Origin: Symsagittifera roscoffensis
Lineage: Eukaryota; Xenacoelomorpha; Acoela; Convolutidae
Assembly: GCF_963678635.1 (NCBI RefSeq)
Contig: NC_087070.1
Span: 36,647,109 to 36,707,108 of the forward strand
Reading direction: 5' to 3'
DNA: 60,000 nucleotides
Notes under the pieces: model-generated
What the model was told of the DNA's origin: nothing
The model's database searches: none
Seen by the model: only the letters and a program-made list of their open reading frames with translations
Program-made: the position numbers and the translations under genes
Shown: positions 1 through 11,700 of the stretch, piece after piece
Layout of the letters: the number at the start of each line of letters is the position of its first letter
Numbering within the stretch: position 1 is the stretch's first letter

Positions 1-1283
1 TAATAAAAAAAATTGAACAAACAACTGTGGAATAGGTATATTCGACATTCAAAGTAAAATAAGGATATAAAAAATTATTTTTTGTAGAAAAATTACTAGA
101 TGATTAATTGGAAACAAAAAATGAATTAAAAAAAAAATCGAAATTTATTTTTGCAGTTTTTTATATTTTTGAAACTTTTGATTCCAAAAAGGCGCTAAAA
201 TACTCATATGGAACTAAAATAACTCTATTTAAGTTTTTTTGTTTTAAAATAAGGTATGTTAAACTTTTAAACAATTAAAATAAGACTGCTTGCTCGCTTT
301 ATTCGCTCAAAAAAGACGAAAAATTAAAATTTCACACCGGTTTTTGTCGACACTGGGAAAAAAGTATTGAATTTTTTAAAGTGGTTCAGATCAGAACTGC
401 AAGGGCTTTAATATGATATATCTTTCAACTCAGTCCAACGATCATTTGTGGTAACTGATTTTGCATGGAAAAATACTAAAACACCCGAATACAAAGTTCC
501 TCCCCATTTTTAATGGTCAGAACAATGAACATTTTCTTAAACTCCTTAAAATGTAAAAGCCGACTTATCTTCGTGATTGAGAAACAAACTGACATAAATT
601 TAGATTAAGTCTTGAACACGATGAATTTTTTTCAAAATGAAACAAAATATTTGTTTTGACTTATTTGATTAGGGTGAATAGAGATGCGAAAACAATCCAG
701 CAAAGAAATAAACGATATGTTTTAAAGAGTATGGTTAGCAAAACAATATCTGAATATAGCAACAAATTTTGCCTTACCTTACTTGAGTTCTAAAACTAGT
801 TGCCTTCAAATTCTCGAACAAACAATAAACCTCACAATATTAACAACCCTTCTTCATTTGTGGTTGTAACACCCTCAATATAACCACCTTACTTAACCAT
901 ATAAAGCCCCATACCTAGATTTAATCCCATTTTAGCTCATTTACACTTCCGAGAAGGTTTTCGCAAAAATGTATGCCCTTCTTTCGTGAGTTTTTGTCCG
1001 GGGTGGCTCACTCATAGAGTAATTTCAGATAAGGTACACCGTCTGTTCGTCACGCTATCTTATTTTCGGCCGGATAGAATCGTGCGATTTCTTAGTCTAA
1101 TACCGATCTTAATCTTACTCTTTTATCTTCTAGTCTCAATAGATCTAGTGTATACTGGTATTTGCGAGTTAGATATCTGGAACTGTTCTGAAGGAGAACG
1201 TCTGTCTTCTAAGTTATATTTTTTTCTTCTGTTGCTGAAACTATGAATAATTTCAGCGTTACAACTAGATATGGATCATGATC
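1..1283 (+). repeat. Long repeat family R1, copy 1 (left edge cut by window)
   Basis: This segment recurs almost identically at 2923-4206 and partly at 17828-18205. Copies 1 and 2 diverge at base 1284. It contains a TATA-like box near 902-908 (catataaag), a short ATG-initiated segment at 969 ending at a GTGAGT donor-like site (986), and the motif tttttgtccgggg at 991. An 86-codon open frame (986-1246) begins with GTG, not ATG, and is conserved only because the repeat is duplicated. The TATA box plus leader and the same-orientation copies suggest an LTR or transposon end, but I could not find paired TG...CA termini. Confidence 0.75.
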
Positions 1284-1968
1284 ACGCACAGTTGACAAAG
1301 ATTCAATCAACAGAAAAGTGGTATGAATTTTTTGCAAAAACTTCAAGTTTCGAAGATAAACAATGTATGTCACTGACTCTCTTTGTCTTTCAACAACATT
1401 TTATGATCTACTTTTTTCAATAAAATTATTTTAATTTGAGAAAACTGGCTCAAAAGGTAAAACTTTCATCCGCTAGGAAATTTAAAGTTTCAAATTCAAT
1501 TTTGAAACGAACTAGATCACATCACGTTTTTTGTAATTTTTATACTTTTGCACTTGTTTAGTGAATTTGCTTTATTTTTAACCACGGAAATGAACGGAAC
1601 TTGTGAATAAAATGAAGATGAAATTGCAAGAAAAATAATTGATCATTACTAACATAAAGAACAAACAAAAAATCCTCAAGACCCATATAAAAGCCTTTAC
1701 TGTATTCATTGACTCTTAAAACAATAAAAATTAAAAAGGTTTGCAGCTTAATTTCTCAATAGTCTTTTTATTGGTTATATAAAGAGGCGTGGCTTAAGCC
1801 CATGGTTTTCAAAATTGTATGAAAATAAGCATTTACAAAATTGTCATTAATAGATGACAATTTTCAGTCGCTTTGGGTATCAATTGGATCACCGCTAAAA
1901 TCAACCTTCCAATTCATTGCTACCACGTTATTGCAACAAAATATTTAGCGAAAGTGGTCGTGTGCTCA

Positions 1969-2455
1969 CAGGAGCGGGATCTACTTAACCATCCCCCCCC
2001 CCTATGGTACCTACTTAAGAATCTCCACCCCTATAAATAAATACAGTGAATTAGCACTGAGCTTTCTATTGAGAATTATAATTTTGCTGCACTCTGATTG
2101 GTTGAAAAATCGACCATTTTGACCTACTTAACAATCTCCCCCCTTTCTTGAAAGGGGTGGAGATTGTTAAGTAGATCCCAGGAGCGGATCTAGCATTTTC
2201 TCGAGTGGCGGATTTTCAAAAAATTTTCGACAATTTTGAGGACCTTTTTTTTAGGTCCACCAAATTGATTTTCACTAAAGCACTAAAAAGACGCTGTTTG
2301 GGCACTTTTGAAAAAACAGGTCAAAAAAGCCGTTTTTGGAAAATTTTGACGCCTTTAGAAAAATTTTAGGGTCGGTTTGCCTTTGGGTTGGCAGGGGTCG
2401 AATCACTAAGAAAAAGCGTCCGCCTGCCCCAACCCCCCCCCTAAATCCGCCCCTG
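1969..2455. mobile_element. hAT-like TIR element, interrupted by another insertion
   Basis: The left end begins CAGGAGCGGATCTAG once the nested insertion is removed; the right end (2441-2455) is the near reverse complement, CTAAATCCGCCCCTG. CAGxG termini are typical of hAT elements. Flanks gtgctcac and gtgctatt agree at 6 of 8 positions, consistent with a decayed 8-base target duplication. The interior has no coding capacity, so this is a MITE-sized non-autonomous relic. Its left terminus is duplicated because a second element landed in it (1977-2178). Confidence 0.6.
1977..2178. mobile_element. Nested 202-base MITE with perfect 8-base target duplication
   Basis: The ends are GGATCTACTTAAC (1977) and its reverse complement GTTAAGTAGATCC (ending 2178). 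The exact octamer caggagcg stands on both sides (1969-1976 and 2179-2186), as expected for a target-site duplication. The target is the terminus of the hAT-like element around it. The right half can fold, because ctacttaacaatctcc (from about 2123) faces ggagattgttaagtag (ending about 2174). No ORF is present. Confidence 0.75.
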
Positions 2456-2922
2456 TGCTATTAATTAACATGCTCGGGCAAATCAAACCTCTAAATTTTT
2501 ATATCAAAAAACCATAAGTTTTCCTATTAAACACTGCAAAAAAAAGCTAATTAGTTTTTTTCATTGTGAAACAATATCATGCTCTTGAAGATGACAGTAC
2601 GGTTTTTTATTACTTGTGCTTACGTCCAATTTTCGGTCACGTAAAAAACAGATAGATAAATATTTGTTCGGTATCCCGGAAATCTACTACTCGATAGACC
2701 TAATCTTAACTTTTAAAAAAAAATTATCCTTAAGAAACTAGTCCCTTGATACTCCATCAACTTGCACTTGCCATCAGTTTCAATTCTCAAGCCTATGATT
2801 TTACCGTATAAAAACGAGGATAGCCGGTTACTGTGCAAAAAGCCCAGAATGTTCCGAGCATAGTCTTACAAAAATACAACAAAGCTTTTTTTAAAATTAT
2901 TGCCGTTTTTTTCGGCGTGGTG

Positions 2923-4206
2923 TAATAAAAAAAATTGAACAAACAACTGTGGAATAGGTATATTCGACATTCAAAGTAAAATAAGGATATAAAAAATTAT
3001 TTTTTGTAGAAAAATTACTAGATGATTAATTGGAAACAAAAAATGAATTAAAAAAAAAATCGAAACTTATTTTTGCAGTTTTTTATATTTTTGAAACTTT
3101 TGATTCCAAAAAGGCGCTAAAATACTCATATGGAACTAAAATAACTCTATTTAAGTTTGTTTTGTTTTAAAATAAGGTATGTTAAACTTTTAAACAATTA
3201 AAATAAGACTGCTTGCTCGCTTTATTCGCTCAAAATAAGACGAAAAATTAAAATTTCACACCGGTTTTTGTCGACACTGGGAAAAAAGTATTGAATTTTT
3301 TAAAGTGGTTCAGATCAGAACTGCAAGGGCTTTAATATGATATATCTTTCAACTCAGTCCAACGATCATTTGTGGTAACTGATTTTGTATGGAAAAATAC
3401 TAAAACACCCGAATACAAAGTTCCTCCCCATTTTTAATGGTCAGAACAATGAACATTTTCTTAAACTCCTTAAAATGTAAAAGCCGACTTATCTTCGTGA
3501 TTGAGAAACAAACTGACATAAATTTAGATTAAGTCTTGAACACGATGAATTTTTTTCAAAATGAAACAAAATATTTGTTTTGACTTATTTGATTAGGGTG
3601 AATAGAGATGCGAAAACAATCCAGCAAAGAAATAAACGATATGTTTTAAAGAGTATGGTTAGCAAAACAATATCTGAATATAGCAACAAATTTTGCCTTA
3701 CCTTACTTGAGTTCTAAAACTAGTTGCCTTCAAATTCTCGAACAAACAATAAACCTCACAATATTAACAACCCTTCTTCATTTGTGGTTGTAACACCCTC
3801 AATATAACCACCTTACTTAACCATATAAAGCCCCATACCTAGATTTAATCCCATTTTAGCTCATTTACACTTCCGAGAAGGTTTTCGCAAAAATGTATGC
3901 CCTTCTTTCGTGAGTTTTTGTCCGGGGTGGCTCACTCATAGAGTAATTTCAGATAAGGTACACCGTCTGTTCGTCACGCTATCTTATTTTCGGCCGGATA
4001 GAATCGTGCGATTTCTTAGTCTAATACCGATCTTAATCTTACTCTTTTATCTTCTAGTCTCAATAGATCTAGTGTATACTGGTATTTGCGAGTTAGATAT
4101 CTGGAACTGTTCTGAAGGAGAACGTCTGTCTTCTAAGTTATATTTTTTTCTTCTGTTGCTGAAACTATGAATAATTTCAGCGTTACAACTAGATATGGAT
4201 CATGAT
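2923..4206 (+). repeat. Long repeat family R1, copy 2
   Basis: Nearly identical to 1-1283, with a few substitutions and a 1-2 base length change. Unlike copy 1, its right side continues (4207-4310) into sequence also found after the third copy (18118-18205, ...attggttagttagaaat...). Copy 2 is therefore the less interrupted representative, and 1284-2922 is sequence lying between two copies. The 86-codon open frame at 3910-4170 starts at GTG and is unlikely to be a gene. Confidence 0.75.
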
Positions 4207-5750
4207 TGGTTAGTTAGAAATATTTCATCGAGATAGTTTTAACAATAATACAAAATGGATGTCAATACTAGTTTTAAACTGGTTCCACCCATCCGGGGTT
4301 TAGAGAGTATTAAGTTTGAAAGTTTATTACAGTGAAGGATCGACGAAGAAGTTTCTTGTTTCTTGGAGTAGTTTCTTTTTGAAGCAGTGACTGCGCGAAG
4401 GAAGAGAGAGAAACAGTTGTTCGTGTTTCAGAGTATTTATCTTCATAGAAAGAAGAGGGACAGTTGCTCATTCTCCGGAACTGGGTCTCCTATACCCTGT
4501 CCCTTCTGAGTGATCGTGTCAAGATTTTAGATTTATGCAATGATGTTTTAATTTCGTTAAGATAGAGCGAGACTACGTGCAAGGTGAAGTTTGACTTCCT
4601 TTTGTGAAGCTCCAAGTGGTTAGGATCCGTATATGAAGTCAATATCGAGTTGGTCATTGTTCTTCTTCTTTGAGTACCTTTGATGCGAGGGTTGTGACTA
4701 GGGCAACAAACCAAACAAATTGCCATTTCAAAGTCGGAATGCCATCGAAATTTCATCTTCCTTTGCTGCTCGCTCCTTTTGCTCTAAGAAATCTTTTTAC
4801 ATTGCATATTTATATTTATATCTTGTTAGTGAGATCAGTTTTAGCTATGATTTTTATTACTTGTTTTCGCAAAGGCGCTTTACTTTAAATTCAGTGCCTA
4901 AAAGAGTTATTTTAAAAGAGTTGCTCACTCTGGAGCCACTCCTTGCAAAAAATGTGGATCGGGGTCGTAGCACATAGTGGGCGCATTTACTTCGAGCGAC
5001 GTCATTCTGGTGGGTTAGACTGGAATGGGATACTAATAAAAGTCTCTTTGACCAGTGTCTTTTTTCGCATTCACTTTTTGTTCTTTTTATCAGGAGTTTT
5101 TATTCTTTCAAGTGGTTTTAATAAAATTTGAAAGCGAGTTTCGAAAGAAAAAGGTATCCAGTTTTGATCTGGGTTTAAACTGGTTTGGGAACCGTGCGAC
5201 TTTCTCCTACATGCAGTTGGTTTTGTGGCATTTGTAAGCTTCGTTGGTTAGTTTAAGCTTACTTATAATTACTTCCAACGGGTTAAGGGAAAGTTTGATA
5301 CGCGTGAAAACAAATTAAAGTTGTTATCAGTTAGTTTCTGGAAACTGAAAATTTTTAAATAAACAATTGTATGTGGGCGAGTTAGTCGATTTTGGTAGAA
5401 AGAATGGAATGCGTGAAATGTGGGCGAGTAAATGAGAAACTTTTGTTTTTAAAAAAAGCACATAAAAAGGTTAGTTTTCTGTAGTTTTTTTGTTTTTAGT
5501 TTATTAGTTCATATTTGAAATTTACTACGAAATTACTATTTGATTGCAATAGTATTAAATTTAATTCACTAGGAGTTATTTAGTGAGATTGAAAAGTAGT
5601 AAGTCAAAAAAGAGTTTTTTCTTTTCGAGTCATTTTATCTTTTAGATGAGTGACTGGTGAAATCTAGAAAACAAAGGTGAAACACGCGTGTAAAAAAGGT
5701 CAATGTTTTGTTTATCTTTAGTGATAATAGTAAAATTTATACTAACGAGG
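4207..5750. other. AT-rich gene-free stretch after repeat R1
   Basis: The first hundred bases belong to repeat R1. The rest contains only short open frames of fewer than 90 codons on both strands, with no recognisable motif or consistent homology. I see no RNA gene. It may be the remaining end or leader of the element that R1 belongs to. Confidence 0.5.
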
Positions 5751-7230
5751 AGTCAGGTTCAAGGAAAAATACATGGGGAAGTGAGTTTAATCGTGGCAGA
5801 TGTTACTAAGAGCTTTGCAAGCATGCGTATTACGTTTTAAGTCCAAAGCAGTGGCGAAAGAAGTTCAAGCGCTCTGATGATTTTTACTTCTTCGGTAATA
5901 GCTGAAATTTCGTGATTTATTTTTGGGATTAGATGGTAAGGCTTGTGGTTAGTTTTGATGTTATGGATGTTTTCTAGTAAGTCTCTTTCAATGGCCTATA
6001 TATATTTGTGGGCAATGAGGATGGGGCGGGCGTTTTTTAGTGGGAAGGTGGATGTTAGTCAATGGGCAAAAGATATACATCTATATAATTTCGTGTGAGC
6101 AGTGAATATCTCTTTTTTTTTGGCGCGAGGAAGTTAAATGTAAGAGCGAATAGATTGAGTTTATTGAAAAATGGCTCATAGGCTTTAGTGTTTGTTAGTG
6201 CGTGATCTATGATATGATCAAATTTTTTTTGTTCTGTCCAGATGAAATATGTATTGCAATTTTATGAAAAAAATTTCAGTTTGTTGAGGGTTAATATTAG
6301 GATCATCGTTGTACGGGGAATCTTCTATATATCTGGTGACACTTTGATTGTAGTGGTTAATATTAAGTTGATTTGCTTTTGGTGTTTTGAATGTGTTTTG
6401 TGTTTGACTTAAACCTATGGTGGTGAATTAGTTTTAATGTGGTGCGGTGGTCAGTTGGTAATTGATGGTGTCATAAAAATTTTTCACATCGGGGTTGTTT
6501 TTCAGTGGAATTTTAGTGGGTTAGTAAAGTTGTAAATAAGAGATCCAGGATAGTATAGGGAGTAGGGTATATTCATCGACGTATGGTGTTTGTCGGTTTT
6601 CATTTTCATTTTTGTGGTCAGTGTATTGAGAAAAAATGGTAGGTTTTGTAATAAAAACTCCGGGGAATAATCGAGATGATCGAGGGCTTTTAACAAAGTA
6701 TTGAGGTTTACTGTTAGGATGGTTTCGTTTTATAAAAAAAACTGTATGTACTCGTGTAGCGCAATGTCAACAGAAGTGGTAGAGGATTCGGAGGTTGAAG
6801 CTGAGTAGGTTAACTGGTGAATTCTTATTGAGTTATTTTTGTCGCGAATTTGTTGTTGCTGAGATATTAACTTATTTAAGTCATGCTCAAGTTGGTCGTC
6901 TGTGATAGGGCTGGGGACATCGGATTCGTTACTTGACAGAGGGGAAAGGATAGGGGTAGCATCAGAGTGTGAAGATGGAGAGAGAGAGGGTGCATTAGGG
7001 ATTGGTGGAGTTGGAAAGGTGGCTGAGAAGATTTGTATGGCTGGGTTCGGAGTCGAGGAATTCGTCGAGGGTTTCTATATCAGAATTATTGAAATTAGAG
7101 ATGGTATTGAAAATTGTTAGGATTGAATCGTCTTGAGTCCAAGCGTAGTGAATTAAAAAAAAACTGGTAAGGGGAGATGAGGTGAGGTCTGCTAGAGAAT
7201 TGAGGGAATTTCGGCGCTGGAGATTTGATG
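5750..7230 (-). pseudogene. Gag-like remnant of a degenerate retroelement (minus strand)
   Basis: Reading the minus strand from about 7230 leftwards gives a Ser/Pro-rich stretch, then a Gln-rich helical stretch, then a helical segment around 6502-6700 containing ALDHLDYSPEFLLQNLPFF. A further segment lies near 6200-6120. The frame is interrupted by many stops and shifts. Composition (Ser/Pro-rich N-terminus followed by helices) resembles Gag of the Gypsy class, but no zinc knuckle is visible. It lies downstream of the minus-strand RT and integrase remnants at 13-16 kb, so it probably belongs to a second truncated copy or is an env-like/accessory part. Assignment is tentative. Confidence 0.35.
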
Positions 7231-8040
7231 GATAGGAAAGGGAGTTTCAGTATTTAACCTGTTGTTTCCTTTTTTTTTACCATAATTGGAGTTTTTGGTT
7301 GGCTACACCAATTTTCTAAATGATGGAAAAGTTTTTATGGTTATTGTTATTACAAAATAAATTGAAAATGATAAAATCGAGTTTTTTAAGTTTCTTTGTT
7401 TATTTCAGTAAGAAAAATGTTTCTATCAAAAGCGTTTTCAATGTTTGAAATGGACATTCAAAAATTTTTTAAAATGAAATATTGCTAAAAACCACAAGAG
7501 TGGTGAAAAGATGACCTTGATAGAGATTGTTTGAGTTTTAACTTGTGTAGAAACACAGAGAGTTCAATAATTTTGACAAAAAGATGGAGAGGAAATTACA
7601 AAAAAGAAGAATAGTGCCAGATTTATCGACAATGTTTTTACTTAGAAGAGTTAACTCAGATTGAGTGGTCTATCAGTAAAAAACAAAACAACGGAAGAGC
7701 ATTTGAAACATAAATTGGAGATGAGGAACATTATTTCGATTACTGTTTTGATTTTGATACAAATACAAAGTCTAGATTTGTCAGAATAGCTTTTAATCGA
7801 TTATCCAATTTTGAAAAACTTCCAGTTGTTTATACTACAATATACCAAAAAAAAACAATTAAAATGTATATCTTGGTAATTCCTTTTTTTACTGGTTAGA
7901 ATTAGAAAAACTCGATAAAGTTTCGATCGAAATTTCAAAATTCGAATTAAGTATTGAAACAATATTATAAACCAGACAAGAAAACTAAAATATTTCACTT
8001 TGGTGTCAAATTTATATGTTAGTTATGTCAAAAAAGGTCA
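7231..8040. other. AT-rich stretch without recognised features
   Basis: Only short open frames are present (for example 65 codons on the minus strand at 7801-7998, strongly hydrophobic and low complexity). I see no motif, RNA gene or clear repeat. Confidence 0.5.
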
Positions 8041-8109
8041 ATAATTTTGACTGATTAGAAAATTTCATAAACATACTTTTGTTCTGATCTATAAAAAATT
8101 TTGAATCTT

Positions 8110-8425
8110 TGAATACTTCATTCTGATTGGTTACAACCACAAATATTACTGTGAAGGAACGCTCAATTCTGATTGTTTGATACCAAAAACATAAAAACTT
8201 GTTATGAATAAAGCTGGATTCTGATTGGTTGATATCAAAAAAGATCACAATTTCCATGTAAGTAATGCTCGATTCTGATTGGTAGATATCAAAAAAGATA
8301 ACATCCTTATAAGTAATTCTCGATTCTGATTGGTTGATATTAGAACTTTTGAAACCTCCAAGGTTAGATTGGATCCTTTTTTCATGTTGGCCAAATAAGA
8401 TGATCTCCATTCTGATTTTCTTTCA
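8110..8425. repeat. Imperfect tandem repeat carrying ATTGG (inverted CCAAT) boxes
   Basis: About six units with the core attctgattggttgata recur near 8121, 8167, 8217, 8271, 8323 and 8411 at roughly 50-55 base spacing. Several are followed by tcaaaaaagat. Each full unit carries ATTGG. The 132-codon minus-strand open frame across it (8012-8410) simply translates the repeat (recurring NQSES) and is not taken as a gene. A similar ctctgattggttg occurs at about 2090. Confidence 0.6.
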
Positions 8426-8560
8426 CGTTGAAAACAATTGGTCAAGAAATTTGCTGTTTTTATTCAGTTTTATTAATTTTTTGAAGCTATTCAACTCTTT
8501 TCATTAGAAAAATTTGGGATATCCTAAAGCTCCCCCTTTATTCTCAAGTTCTTTAATGAG

Positions 8561-8761
8561 ATGCCGTCACTCAATAGAAACGAAAGAGTTGCATGTCTTG
8601 AATTTGGAAGAGATTACACACATAAAGATGCGTCAACACATCGTAGAACCAGTGTTGTTTTGAAGTGTTCGAACTGTAACTTTCATACTTTTAACAGCAA
8701 GGAACTCACTAATCATTTCAAGAAGAAGCCTTCCTTTTGTCAACATAAGGTTAAATTATGA
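8561..8761 (+). CDS. Short C2H2 zinc-finger-like ORF, 66 codons
   Basis: The frame starts at ATG 8561 and ends at TGA. It looks coding: charged, not low complexity, and richer in G+C than its surroundings. Around residues 36-62 it has a C-x2-C pair (CSNC), then H at spacing 12 and a terminal CQH, a plausible second finger. An upstream CLEFG...H segment resembles a first finger whose second Cys is Phe. No neighbours, splice sites or promoter could be tied to it. It may be an exon, a small gene or a decayed fragment of a zinc-finger family; DNA or RNA binding is only inferred from the Cys/His pattern. Confidence 0.4.
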   Translation: MPSLNRNERVACLEFGRDYTHKDASTHRRTSVVLKCSNCNFHTFNSKELTNHFKKKPSFCQHKVKL

Positions 8762-8769
8762 GCTCAGCA

Positions 8770-11700
8770 GCCTTCAAACACACTCCGAGAGAAAGTAGAT
8801 TAAATATATAATTTTTAAAAACATACAAATCACTATGAACATTAATTTTTACTGAATCCAAAAATTGTGATAAAATTGAAAAGTTCTTGTAAAAATCATA
8901 CAGTTTTGTCATCACAAGTCATGATCTATCATTTATTTTTTTATTCAAAGGTTCTGAATGATGATAAAACCAGCAACAACCGAATTCAAATTGTCGTGAA
9001 ACCTTCAATGGAAATAGATCCGAAAATCTTTAATCTACAGTAAAAACTTAATTGGTTGCAAGCTTGAGGAGATTTTGTTGCAAAATTTTTGTTGAAGTAC
9101 ATCACATACGCTAATAAATGTTTAAGAATTTGTTAAGACAATGTAAAAAAAATGGGTGTTTATGAAACATCGACAAATTGAAATGCTTCGTCTTGTTAGC
9201 TTTTAAAAGTTTTCCTTGTTAAGTGCTTGTAAAAGTGTTCATGGATTAGTGGGTTTTGAAGCAGATAATTAGGGTTGATTTGTTAAGAGTTATGGTTTTC
9301 TCTTGTTTTTTTTGGACAATTTCAGAAAAAAAAATTGAGAACTGACCTAAAAAAGATTAAAAAAATATGTTTTTGCTATCCTTCGAAAATTTCAAGACAA
9401 TATACATAATTCTCAACCAAAAATTTAGTTCAATAACGAAATTCAGATTTGAAACAGCAACATACAGTTATCAGGTTGAGAAAATCACATGAAGATTTAA
9501 AACAAAAAATTTACGATATTAATTTTGCATCGGATCAATGAACGATCGTTGAAATGAGGTAATTTTTGAGGTAATTATACTAAAATTCAGCTTATAAAAT
9601 TTATCTTGAGAAAAAAAACCAACGTAAAAACTCATGATGTTTTGAGAACAATTTTTGTGAAGAAAACTCAACACCGACATCTTTTGGAAGATGATACTGG
9701 AATCATAAAATAAAAAATTTGCTTCCAAGATCTGCATATCATTTTTTTGGACAAAAAAAAACAAAAAAAAAATGGTGTAGAAAGATTTTTAGAGAAAATA
9801 ATCTGAAGCTTGCTAAAAATTCCTAAACAAACTGATATTTTAGCAGAACTAAATTTAGGATCTCTTAACTACAGTAATTTTAACATGAAAAGATTCTAAA
9901 AAACATACTGTAATGATTTTGTTCTGGTTAGCTTGATTTTTTTTAATTAGAAAAATTAGGTAGAGTTATAGTTTTTTGCGCTTTAAATTTCGATTAATAA
10001 ATGATTCACTTGTTACAGTTTGTCCCTTAATTTTCTTTGAAATCGACTTTTTTGTAACGCGCTTTTTAGAAGTTATAGATGTTGCAGACGTTAGGAAATA
10101 AGTTCCCTTGCGTATTTCCGGAGGTCTTCAGATTATAACCCACAGAGCTGTTTTTAATTTGTTCTATAAACTTAACGTAAAATTACGTCTTCAAATTCTC
10201 AATTTTTACATGAGCTTTTGATTGCTCTAAATAGCTCCGATTTTTTCTCACTTGGACATTTTGTAGAAAACTTTCGACAAAAATCAAGAATAAAAAGCAA
10301 TTTAATAATTATTTTGCAAGAAAAGTGTTAGTTAATGATCTCAAAATTTGTATTTTGGCTTAAATAGTTCACTGCAGCAACTGAACAGGGGAATTCAAAA
10401 AATATATAAACAATTTTTATCGTAATAATTGAACGATATCAGTCCTTATTTCATCTCTGCCAGCAAATTGTTCGTTCAAATGATACTAATTTCATTCTGA
10501 ATTCTCGAGTTCTGACCAAAATTTTTTGCAAAGTGAGTTCAATAGCGAAAACAAGTATTAAGCAGAAAACAAGAATAACCTTAAAACATAGAAATGAAAA
10601 TTATGTTTTAAAAACAACAGAGAGATAATCATCAGTTATGAAGAAAAAATTGTTGAATTTTTTTGAATATTTAAAACACTTTTTAAAAAATTTACCTCAA
10701 TTTTAGTCAATTTTAGCAATAATTTGTTCAATTTTCATCATTGATCTGAAATTTAATATTAACAACGTGAAAAATTGTTCAGAAGTTGTTGATTTTTTTT
10801 CTTACAAATTTGGGTTAATCATTGAGAAAAACTGAGAAGGAGTTTAATCACGGAGTTTCAACAAAAAATTTTAATGAATATTGCGCTTATTGTTCATTTT
10901 AATTGAGATTTTTTATCTGATTCTTCCTGAACTGTACAAAAATCATTTAATTACCCAAATAAAAGGTTGAAAACGGAAAGATTTGATGGATAGGTTTTGG
11001 ATAGATTTGATTAATTTTGACTTTACTTTCTCGAAAATTACGATTATTTTCACTATTTCAATATTGATTCCGCTATTATGAGCTTTTGTTAGTGTTGAGA
11101 GCCTTTTATAATCAGCTTTTTGGCTCAAATTATGGTAAACTTTATGGTATTTCATTATTTTGAGATAAAATTGTGAAAAAAAACCAAATTTTTATTCAAA
11201 ATTTTGTATCACTGTCTTAACATGATGCCAATTAAAATATGTTTTGAGCTCGTTTTAAACTCTGAACGTGAGTAGTTTTTTTCAATTAAATTTCAATCAG
11301 AAGCAACAAAGCAACAAAAAATTAGTCAAAACTATGAGATTTCTGCATTTATTTTTTCAAATACTCGCAATTTTTTCACATTTTCCTAAAAGAGTGAAGT
11401 GTTTTAAAAGTTTCAGTAGGTTTGAAGTCATTATGATCTGTCCCGCTGGTATTCAAACCCATATATATAACCTGATTTTGAGCTCAAATTAGGGTAAATT
11501 TTATCATATTTTAGTATTTTGAGTGGAAATTGTGGAAAGTCATTATATATATATTCTGTTTCTTTCAAAACTTTGTCTAATTGTCACAACATCATTCCAA
11601 TTAAAATACAGCTTGGACCTAATTCTAAACTCTGCACGTAATATAACACTGAAATGTTTCGATTAGATTAGATGCAAAAAAAATTAATCAAAATTTGAGT

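Noticed and set aside
986-1246. 86-codon hydrophobic frame in R1 (also 3910-4170)
   Set aside because: Starts at GTG, is broken in the third repeat copy, and its conservation follows from the duplication.
8012-8410. 132-codon minus-strand frame
   Set aside because: Translation of a tandem repeat; recurring NQSES words reflect the DNA repeat.
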